A DNA stretch of 20,237 bases from Gammaproteobacteria bacterium RBG_16_37_9 (GTDB taxonomy: Bacteria > Pseudomonadota > Gammaproteobacteria > UBA9339): the NCBI GenBank assembly GCA_001801345.1, contig MGXJ01000060.1, forward strand, positions 11,304-31,540, written 5' to 3'. The position numbers were made by a program, and so were the translations under genes. Shown piece after piece: positions 14,366-20,237 of this stretch. The notes under the pieces were generated by a model, which did not search any database, was not told the origin of the DNA, and was given only the letters and a program-made list of their open reading frames with translations. Position 1 is the first letter of the stretch, and each line of letters begins with the position of its first letter.

Positions 14366-15169
14366 ATGTTAAAACAAGCCAAACCAACTGAAATTCAATA
14401 TCACACTGGACTATCAAAAAACATAATCAAAGGAGCTGAGTATGTAGTATTACCCGGGGATCCGCATCGCTGCGAATCAATTGCAAAAGCTTTCGATCCA
14501 AACGCTATCTTTCTTGCTGATTCACGAGAACACAAATCATACCTTGCCCATTTTCATGGAAAAAATATCCTAGTTTGTTCATCTGGTTTAGGTGCTCCAA
14601 ATATGGGAATAACACTGGAAGAGCTCGCAGTTATTGGCTTAAAATATTTTTTACGTATTGGCACCTGCGGAGCAATTCAACCATTCATTGATCTAGGAGA
14701 TATTGTAATTAGCACTGCAAGTGTCAGACTCGATGGTGCATCAAAAGATTACGCACCGGTAGAATATCCAGCAGTTGCTTCATTTGATTTCACTCTCGAT
14801 ATGATTGAAGGCGCAAAAAAAGCCAAAGCACCTTTTCATACTGGTATTACGGCCTCAACTGACACTTTTTGGCAAGCTCAAGAGCGCTACGATAGCTACA
14901 CTGGTCACATATTACGCAGCAAACGAGGTTCTACAGATGAATGGCGCACGCTTAATGTGCTGAATTATGAAATGGAATCTTCGGCTTTGTTCGTCATGGC
15001 ATCTGTTATGGGATTGCATGCAGCTTGCATTTGCGGCGTTGTCGCCAAGCGCGTTGAATCTGAAAAAATTAGCCTTGATACCAAAAAAGGCGCCGCCAAA
15101 TCGAACTGGGAAAAAGTAGCTGTTGAAGGGATTTATCAGAGTATGAAAAGAAGGGGGATGGTTAAATAA
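14366..15169 (+). CDS. udp: Uridine phosphorylase
   Basis: This enzyme splits uridine with phosphate to uracil and ribose 1-phosphate in pyrimidine salvage. The 267-residue protein follows E. coli Udp closely. GDPHR near residue 32 binds phosphate, and LRIGTCGAIQPFIDLGDIVI, then TASVRLDGAS, then PVEYPAVASFDF follow in order. TASTDTFWQAQERYDSYTG and the ribose-binding NYEMESSAL are present. Purine-specific phosphorylases do not share the R-L-D-G-A-S and Q-E-R-Y-D stretches, so uridine is the likely substrate. The ATG is preceded by GGAGGG (14357-14362) at a short spacing. The gene diverges from mreB and is followed by repeat cluster copy B. Confidence 0.92.
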   Translation: MLKQAKPTEIQYHTGLSKNIIKGAEYVVLPGDPHRCESIAKAFDPNAIFLADSREHKSYLAHFHGKNILVCSSGLGAPNMGITLEELAVIGLKYFLRIGTCGAIQPFIDLGDIVISTASVRLDGASKDYAPVEYPAVASFDFTLDMIEGAKKAKAPFHTGITASTDTFWQAQERYDSYTGHILRSKRGSTDEWRTLNVLNYEMESSALFVMASVMGLHAACICGVVAKRVESEKISLDTKKGAAKSNWEKVAVEGIYQSMKRRGMVK

Positions 15170-15179
15170 CAACGTAGTT

Positions 15180-15380
15180 GTCATTCTCGGGCGCTTTTAA
15201 CTGTCATCCTCGGGTATTTTTTAACTGTCATCCTCGGGCGAAGACCCGAGGATCTCGTAGTAAAAAATGCTAGATCCTCGCGTCAAGCACGAGGATGACA
15301 ATATAAGGAGATATCTCCTCGGGATCAGCGCTTCACTTGTCCGAGAGCTGCCCTCGTGCTTAACACGAGGGATGACACTC
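15180..15380 (+). repeat. Composite palindromic repeat cluster, copy B
   Basis: This is the inverted counterpart of 11901-12080, with one extra CTGTCATCCTCGGG half-unit near the start. It contains CCTCGGG/CCCGAGG (about 15230-15253), CCTCGCG with CACGAGG (15276-15295, one mismatched pair) and CCCTCGTG/CACGAGGG (15351-15371). It fills almost the whole udp/miaB gap. No clear miaB promoter or terminator is visible within it beyond these stems, which could end udp transcription. Confidence 0.8.
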
Positions 15381-15413
15381 TACTTTATTGTCGCCTAACA
15401 TCAAGCCCTGATT

Positions 15414-16730
15414 ATGAAAATGCAAAAACTCTTCATCAAAACCTACGGCTGCCAGATGAACGAATATGACTCAGCAAAAATTGCCGACATTTTGGCTGCT
15501 TCCTGTGGTTTAGTTACAACCGAAACTCCATCCAAGGCTGATCTAATTATTTTAAATACATGTTCGGTGCGCGCTAAAGCTTCCGAAAAAGTATTTTCTG
15601 AACTTGGCCGACTTAGATTTCTCAAAAAGAAAAACCCTAATCTTGTTTTGGCAGTTGGCGGTTGTGTATCCATGCAAGAACAAACAAATATTTTTCGTCG
15701 CGCTCCATACGTTGATATTGTTTTTGGCCCGCAAACTTTACATCGTTTACCAAAAATGTATGAAAAAGCATGCAACAAAGAAAAACGCATTATTGATATC
15801 ACCACTCCTAAAATTGAAAAGTTTGACTACTTCCCTACTCCAGATGTAAAAGGAGCAATCGCTCATGTGTCAATTATGGAAGGCTGTAATAAATTTTGCA
15901 GCTATTGCATTGTGCCCTACACTCGCGGCATTGAGATGAGCCGACCATCCATAGATATTCTAGCAGAAATTAAAACATTAACAGACCAAGGTGTAAAAGA
16001 AATACAATTGCTAGGACAAAATGTTAATGCTTATCGCGACCCAAATAAAAAATATACCTTTTCTAATCTTATTCATGAAATCGCAAAAATCAAAACCATT
16101 GAGCGCATCAATTTCACCACCTCTCATCCTGCAGAATTTGGCGATGATTTAATCACAGCATTTGCCAGCGAACCAAAATTAACTAACTATATCCATCTGC
16201 CTATTCAAAGCGGTTCTAATCGCATTTTAAAACTAATGCGCCGTGGTTATACTTGCGAAGAATATCAAGAGATAATTGATAAATTACGCAAAATTCGGCC
16301 AAATATTGGGGTTTCAACTGATATCATAGTAGGATTTCCAACTGAAACTGAAGAGGATTTTGCTGATACTATGGAGATAGTTCAAACCATAAATTTCGAT
16401 GCTGCATTTAGTTTTATTTATAGCCCACGACCAAATACCCCAGCTGCAAAAATGGAAGATAATATACCGCTTGCCCAAAAAAAACAGCGGTTGTTAGATC
16501 TTCAAAATCAATTGGCCATACAATCTCGTCAATATAATAAAACCATGGTTGGCACCATCCAAAAAGTATTAGTCGTTGGCCGCGATAAAAAAAATCATAA
16601 CCAATATTCTGGCAGAACCGAAAATAATCACATCGTGCACTTCACCGCTCCAAAAGATCTCTTGGGAGAAATTGTTGAGGTTAAAATCGTTGACGCAATG
16701 TCAAATTCATTGCGGGGCGAGCTGTTGTAA
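15414..16730 (+). CDS. miaB: tRNA-2-methylthio-N6-dimethylallyladenosine synthase MiaB
   Basis: MiaB is a radical-SAM methylthiotransferase that turns i6A37 into ms2i6A37 in tRNAs reading codons that begin with U. The 438 residues show the UPF0004 domain with cluster ligands C13 (YGCQMNEYDS), C50 (NTCSVR) and C84 (GGCV). The radical-SAM motif C158-x3-C162-x2-C165 lies in GCNKFCSYCIVPYTRG, and a TRAM domain is at the C-terminus. All six cysteines are present. A second in-frame ATG lies two codons downstream, and neither start has a clear Shine-Dalgarno sequence. The gene begins about 34 bases after repeat cluster copy B. No partner genes of the common ybeZ/ybeY set are visible downstream. Confidence 0.97.
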   Translation: MKMQKLFIKTYGCQMNEYDSAKIADILAASCGLVTTETPSKADLIILNTCSVRAKASEKVFSELGRLRFLKKKNPNLVLAVGGCVSMQEQTNIFRRAPYVDIVFGPQTLHRLPKMYEKACNKEKRIIDITTPKIEKFDYFPTPDVKGAIAHVSIMEGCNKFCSYCIVPYTRGIEMSRPSIDILAEIKTLTDQGVKEIQLLGQNVNAYRDPNKKYTFSNLIHEIAKIKTIERINFTTSHPAEFGDDLITAFASEPKLTNYIHLPIQSGSNRILKLMRRGYTCEEYQEIIDKLRKIRPNIGVSTDIIVGFPTETEEDFADTMEIVQTINFDAAFSFIYSPRPNTPAAKMEDNIPLAQKKQRLLDLQNQLAIQSRQYNKTMVGTIQKVLVVGRDKKNHNQYSGRTENNHIVHFTAPKDLLGEIVEVKIVDAMSNSLRGELL

Positions 16731-16762
16731 ATATGCCCCACCTTGGGCTAAGAGATCCCCTC

Positions 16763-16790
16763 TTGCTGTTTTATTACAAACAGGTATATT
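16763..16790 (+). promoter_or_regulatory. Possible rpmE promoter
   Basis: TTGCTG (16763-16768) and TATATT (16785-16790) are spaced by 16 bases. The -10 matches five of six positions and the -35 only three. Transcription would begin near 16797, leaving a short leader before the rpmE ATG at 16823. Confidence 0.4.
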
Positions 16791-16822
16791 AGTAGCACAT
16801 TTTTACACTTTGAGACATAAAT

Positions 16823-17113
16823 ATGAAACCAGATATCCACCCAAAATATCATCCAGTGAAAGTTGTTTGCAGCTGCGGTTATACTTTTGAAACCCGTTCA
16901 ACTGTCAATAAAGACACGCTTAATATAGAAATATGCTCTAACTGCCATCCGTTTTATACCGGCAAGCAAAAAACAGTCGATACTGCTGGCCGCGTAGAAA
17001 AATTCCAAAAAAGATATAGCGCCAAGGCAGCTCCAGTTGTAACTGAGCCAGTGGCTGCAGCACCGGTAGCAGCAAAGAAAGCTAAGAAAGCTGTGAAGAC
17101 GGCAAAAGCTTAG
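16823..17113 (+). CDS. rpmE: 50S ribosomal protein L31, zinc-binding type, with extended tail
   Basis: L31 sits at the 50S side of the intersubunit bridges. The first 65 residues are standard: MKPDIHPKYHPV, the zinc ligands C16, C18, C38 and C41, and HPFYTGKQK. This is the C-plus (zinc) form. After residue 65 there is a tail of about 31 residues rich in Ala, Lys, Val and Pro (AAPVAAKKAKKAVK), making the protein 96 residues instead of the usual 66-72. The tail resembles the basic disordered tails of some ribosomal proteins. A short GAG about nine bases before the ATG is the only ribosome-site candidate. Confidence 0.95.
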   Translation: MKPDIHPKYHPVKVVCSCGYTFETRSTVNKDTLNIEICSNCHPFYTGKQKTVDTAGRVEKFQKRYSAKAAPVVTEPVAAAPVAAKKAKKAVKTAKA

Positions 17114-17126
17114 GGTTAGCATACTA

Positions 17127-17155
17127 GATCCTCGGGTCAAGCCCGAGGATGACAG
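17127..17155 (+). repeat. Single CTCGGG/CCCGAG palindrome just upstream of queA
   Basis: GATCCTCGGG, loop TCAAG, then CCCGAGGATGACAG form the simplest complete copy of the dispersed family. It starts 13 bases after the rpmE stop and ends seven bases before the queA ATG. Its right arm contains GAGGA (17145-17149), the only Shine-Dalgarno-like sequence available to queA. Confidence 0.85.
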
Positions 17156-17162
17156 ATAAAAT

Positions 17163-18182
17163 ATGCTACTCTCCGACTTCGATTTCAAATTACCATCAGA
17201 GCTTATTGCTCAATTTCCACTGCCAAAACGTAGCTCTAGCCGCTTGCTTTGTCTTAATAAAAAAACCGGGAAAGTTTCTCACCACTATTTTAAAGAGCTT
17301 CCTAATCTACTTGAGCCACAAGATTTGCTGGTTTTAAATAATACTAAAGTCATCCCTGCCCGCTTGCGTGCCAATAAACCCACTGGAGGCAAAGTAGAAA
17401 TATTAATCGAACGCGTTTTAGACAATAACAAACTTAGCGCACAAACAAAAACCAGTAAATCATTAAAAATTGGCGAAAAATTAATTTTAACTGATGATAC
17501 TTGGTTTGAAGTTACAGACCGCAAAGATAATTTATTTGAACTTCTTTTGCTCTCACCTGACTCGCTAGACATCATTATGAAAAAATTTGGGCAAATGCCC
17601 TTACCGCCGTACATTAAACGCGAAGCTAACGCAAGCGACCAAAACAACTATCAAACTATCTACGCCGAGCATTCAGGAGCAGTTGCAGCACCCACGGCTG
17701 GTTTACACTTTGATCAAGAATTAATAGAAAATCTACATAAGAAAAATATTCAAACTGCATTTGTCACTCTTCATGTTGGCCTTGGAACTTTTCAACCAGT
17801 CCGCACAGAAAAAATTGCAGATCACAAAATACATCATGAATATATTGATGTTCCAAAAATAATTTGCGATCAAATTATGGCCACTAAAAAAAATAACAAA
17901 AAAATTATTGCAGTTGGCACCACCACTGTCCGCGCGCTAGAAACAGCCAGTCAACCAGGTGAAATAAAACCTTATCAAGGAGATACCAACATTTTTATTT
18001 ATCCAGGATATAATTTTTGTTGCGCTGATGTTTTGATTACTAATTTTCACTTACCAAAAACCAGTTTGCTTATGCTAGTTTGTGCCTTTGCTGGTTATGA
18101 AAACACCATGAACGCCTATCAAGAGGCGATTAAACATAAGTATCGCTTTTATAGTTATGGTGATGCGATGATGGTGGTTTAA
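17163..18182 (+). CDS. queA: S-adenosylmethionine:tRNA ribosyltransferase-isomerase QueA
   Basis: QueA transfers the ribosyl part of SAM to preQ1 in tRNA to make epoxyqueuosine at position 34. The 339-residue protein keeps the family landmarks: DFDFKLPSELIAQFPLPKRS at the N-terminus, LLVLNNTKVIPARL, then GGKVEILIERVL, MPLPPYIKR, and EHSGAVAAPTAGLHFD. FVTLHVGLGTFQPVR, VGTTTVRALE, NFHLPKTSLLMLV and the terminal KYRFYSYGDAMMV are also present. The N-terminal alignment with E. coli QueA supports the ATG at 17163. A dispersed palindrome occupies the whole leader region. greA follows after 37 bases. The usual partner tgt is not in this window. Confidence 0.97.
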   Translation: MLLSDFDFKLPSELIAQFPLPKRSSSRLLCLNKKTGKVSHHYFKELPNLLEPQDLLVLNNTKVIPARLRANKPTGGKVEILIERVLDNNKLSAQTKTSKSLKIGEKLILTDDTWFEVTDRKDNLFELLLLSPDSLDIIMKKFGQMPLPPYIKREANASDQNNYQTIYAEHSGAVAAPTAGLHFDQELIENLHKKNIQTAFVTLHVGLGTFQPVRTEKIADHKIHHEYIDVPKIICDQIMATKKNNKKIIAVGTTTVRALETASQPGEIKPYQGDTNIFIYPGYNFCCADVLITNFHLPKTSLLMLVCAFAGYENTMNAYQEAIKHKYRFYSYGDAMMVV

Positions 18183-18219
18183 TATTTCCAAAACCATCAA
18201 AAATTTAGTACAATGCGCT

Positions 18220-18696
18220 ATGCAAAAAAATCCCATGACCGTCCAAGGAATGAACTCTTTACGCAAAGAGTTGGAAAAACTTAAAACTCACGATCGCCCA
18301 CAAATTGCTAAAGCCATCGGCGAGGCACGCGCTCATGGAGATTTACGCGAAAACGCCGAATATCATGCCGCTAAAGAAAACCAAGGATTTATCGAAGCAC
18401 GTATTCGTGATATCGAAAATAAACTGGGAAACGCTAATATCATTGACGTCGCTAAATTACCCCATAACAATATTGTAGTATTCGGCACTACCGTTCATGT
18501 ATTAAACCTAGATACCAACGTTGAAAGCGTCTACCGATTGGTTGGTGATGATGAAGCAGATATTAAGCTTGGAAAAATCTCTATCAATTCTCCAATCGCC
18601 CGCTCTCTTGTCGGTAAAAGAGTTGGCGACAGCACTGTAGCTACCACCCCCGCTGGCATCCTTGAGCTTGAAATCACTAAGATTGAATATATCTAG
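18220..18696 (+). CDS. greA: Transcript cleavage factor GreA
   Basis: GreA enters the RNA polymerase secondary channel and triggers cleavage of backtracked RNA. The 158 residues equal E. coli GreA in length. The N-terminal coiled coil carries the tip acidic residues D41 and E44 within GDLRENAEYHAAKENQGF, and the C-terminal FKBP-like domain contains YRLVGDDEADIKLGKISINS and SPIARSLVGK. The N-terminal M-Q-x-x-P-M-T matches the E. coli start, so ATG 18220 is preferred to ATG 18235. No Shine-Dalgarno sequence is evident; TACAAT (18209-18214) ends five bases before the ATG. The last 20 bases overlap the convergent sbcB gene. Confidence 0.97.
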   Translation: MQKNPMTVQGMNSLRKELEKLKTHDRPQIAKAIGEARAHGDLRENAEYHAAKENQGFIEARIRDIENKLGNANIIDVAKLPHNNIVVFGTTVHVLNLDTNVESVYRLVGDDEADIKLGKISINSPIARSLVGKRVGDSTVATTPAGILELEITKIEYI

Positions 18697-20077
18697 ACAG
18701 TTCTGTAAGTAAATTATTTTGCGTCTCAGTTAAATTCCTAGTTTGGCGTAAATTTTCTATTTCAGCTAAAGCTGCTTTGGGAGTTAAACGCATTTCATTT
18801 TTATAATTAATTAGAACTTCCCCGGATTTTATTTTACTTAAATAATCACTAAATTCTTCATATAAAGCCTTTTCTTTCATCAAAATATCTAGGTAATTTC
18901 TCCCTAAAACTCTTATCGCTTGTGTGCGCAAATTTGCTGCAGAAAATCTATCAACCAAAGTGATTTTCTCTTGTGGCTGTGCAACATGAAAGTTATTACA
19001 CTTTAATTGTTCATGCTCCTTGATGAATCCAATTTGATAAAGCGCGGCATCAACATCAATATTAGGCACATCAGGATATTTATATTCTTTATGATATTCG
19101 ACAATCTCTGAAAAAAGCTGTTGGTTTTTTTGCAACCAAGCTACATTCTCTGCCATTAACGCAAGCCTATCGCTATTTAAATATGAACTAAAATGCTCTG
19201 TTAATGGCAGTAATATTGGAGGCTCGCCAAATCGTTTACGCTTAATAAAAGTTGTTGTGGCAATATTATCTAAAGTAACTTGAGATAATGAAAATAAATC
19301 TAGCGGTAACCACAAACTTTGATTTTTGTAATGATGGTGTGTTCCCAAACCAACTACCTGACATTGATAAAATCTAGCCGCCCCTAAACCACTATCAACT
19401 AACAATGCTTGTTGATAATTACCATCAATAAAACTCAACTTATTTGTCCGTGCTAAATCAACCTTTTTATCAAAGCATCCACATAAGTATTCCCACATCA
19501 GTTGCTCTTTTTTCAATAAACGCGCAAGTTTAAGTGTGGCTTCAACATCATGCATTGCTTCATGGGCGTCACCATCAGCCAGTTCGTTATGTGCGCTCAA
19601 ATGTTCTAGTTTTAAAGAGATAGCATCACTAATCTTAGGCCAAATAACAGCATTAGTTTTAAATAAATAATACATAACTGTCATTGGATATATATCCATA
19701 CGACCACAGTTATTAGCAAACTGGTGTGTATATGGGGTTAATAAATTACGATAAAAAGAAAATCGCAAAAACTCATCATCAAAACCTAAACTGTTATACC
19801 CTACCGTGATGGTTCCTGGAGTGTTAAATAAACGATGAATCTCACACATCGCTTCATATTCATTGATACCATGTTGAATTTTTTCTAAACTTAATTGATG
19901 CACTAAAACCGCAGTTGGAGAAGGAATGGTATCTGGATTTAATTTTATAAAAATTTCATAGCGTTCAAGTTCATTTAAATCTAAATCAGTGCGAATTGCA
20001 GCAAATTGCAATACTTGGTCGAAACATTTGTTCAGACCCGTGGTTTCGATGTCGTAGAAAAGATAGGAATTTCGCAT
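18677..20077 (-). CDS. sbcB: Exodeoxyribonuclease I
   Basis: Exonuclease I degrades single-stranded DNA from the 3' end and acts in recombination and mismatch repair. From ATG 20077 the protein is 466 residues, near the 475 of the E. coli enzyme. The DnaQ-like nuclease domain begins FYDIETTGLN (D9 and E11 bind metal), followed by VGYNSLGFDDEFLRF and later HEAMHDVEATLKLARLL (exo III motif, H and D). The exonuclease I C-terminal SH3-like and helical domains follow. GGAG four bases upstream of ATG 20077 supports this start over an in-frame ATG 14 codons upstream. It overlaps greA tail to tail, so there is no room for a terminator between them. Confidence 0.94.
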   Translation of the reverse strand: MRNSYLFYDIETTGLNKCFDQVLQFAAIRTDLDLNELERYEIFIKLNPDTIPSPTAVLVHQLSLEKIQHGINEYEAMCEIHRLFNTPGTITVGYNSLGFDDEFLRFSFYRNLLTPYTHQFANNCGRMDIYPMTVMYYLFKTNAVIWPKISDAISLKLEHLSAHNELADGDAHEAMHDVEATLKLARLLKKEQLMWEYLCGCFDKKVDLARTNKLSFIDGNYQQALLVDSGLGAARFYQCQVVGLGTHHHYKNQSLWLPLDLFSLSQVTLDNIATTTFIKRKRFGEPPILLPLTEHFSSYLNSDRLALMAENVAWLQKNQQLFSEIVEYHKEYKYPDVPNIDVDAALYQIGFIKEHEQLKCNNFHVAQPQEKITLVDRFSAANLRTQAIRVLGRNYLDILMKEKALYEEFSDYLSKIKSGEVLINYKNEMRLTPKAALAEIENLRQTRNLTETQNNLLTELSRYIQS

Positions 20078-20108
20078 AATGCTCCGAAAATTAAAGATTA
20101 TTCGCCAT

Positions 20109-20221
20109 GGTAGCCGCAAGCCCCGTTTAGAAACATAACGGGGTAAACTTTAGCTTGCGCTTCCATAAAACGCAGACTAAAGCTTGCCCCGTTATGTTTC
20201 TAAACGGGGTCTGTGGCTACC
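20109..20221. repeat. 113-bp double-hairpin repeat (GGTAGCC/AACGGGG family)
   Basis: Arms at 20109-20159 and 20171-20221 are inverted copies (44 of 51 positions match) separated by 11 bases. Each arm is itself a hairpin: CCCCGTT and AACGGGG enclose TAGAAACAT or its complement, with an outer stem that differs between arms. In arm one CGCAAGC pairs with GCTTGCG. In arm two CGCAGAC pairs with GTCTGTG (one G-T pair). The element looks like a pair of REP units in opposite orientation. It lies upstream of sbcB, about 30 bases from its start. Confidence 0.88.
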
Positions 20222-20237
20222 GCATACCACCGCAACC

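Noticed and set aside
15180..15380. Possible CRISPR array
   Set aside because: Repeats are palindromic, of uneven spacing and mixed orientation, with no uniform spacers and no cas genes nearby.
1..20237. tRNA or rRNA genes
   Set aside because: No cloverleaf with a TTCGANNC T-loop and acceptor pairing, and no rRNA-like conserved segment, was seen on either strand.

Overview
The window looks like chromosomal DNA from an AT-rich gammaproteobacterium, possibly host-associated and possibly Legionellales/Coxiellaceae-like. The protein sequences (MreB, BipA, S20, MiaB, QueA, GreA, exonuclease I, uridine phosphorylase) read as gammaproteobacterial. A pyrophosphate-type phosphofructokinase, many intergenic palindromic repeats and a frameshifted yhdP fit a small or eroding genome. 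The taxonomic placement is inference from recalled family sequences, with no search run.

Layout. 1-1140: marC (+), preceded by a repeat tract and followed by a convergent 65-aa gene whose N-terminus resembles a double-glycine-type secretion leader. 1333-3518: murJ (-), then upstream of it a BrnT-like toxin / CopG-like antitoxin pair on the same strand. 3561-4441: a REP-type repeat array and a complete IS200-like (RAYT-type) HUH transposase gene bracketed by inverted 55-bp palindromic repeats. 4461-8038: typA/bipA (-) diverging from rpsT and a PPi-phosphofructokinase gene (+); a long palindrome sits in the divergent promoter region. 8124-14098: the cell-shape operon mreB-mreC-mreD followed by yhdP, all on the minus strand, with repeats inserted in both the mreB/mreC and mreC/mreD gaps, and yhdP split by an apparent one-base deletion. 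14366-18696: udp, miaB, rpmE, queA and greA on the plus strand. 18677-20077: sbcB (-), overlapping the end of greA. 20109-20221: a 113-bp double hairpin.

Most genes are core housekeeping: translation (S20, L31, BipA), tRNA modification (MiaB, QueA), transcript cleavage (GreA), envelope growth (MurJ, MreBCD, YhdP), nucleoside salvage (Udp), glycolysis (PPi-PFK) and DNA repair (exonuclease I). The unusual content lies between the genes. At least four families of palindromic repeats occupy promoters, operon gaps and terminators: the CTCGGG/CCCGAG family, the GGGGTCAAGTC family, the GGTAGCC/AACGGGG double hairpin, and the CCCAGACCTGC repeats flanking the transposase. Two sets show paired, compensatory stem changes between copies. 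Several repeats appear to supply a -35 box, a Shine-Dalgarno sequence or a terminator to a neighbouring gene. Other points of interest are the leader-type peptide, a probable ATT start for mreC and a possibly leaderless toxin mRNA.
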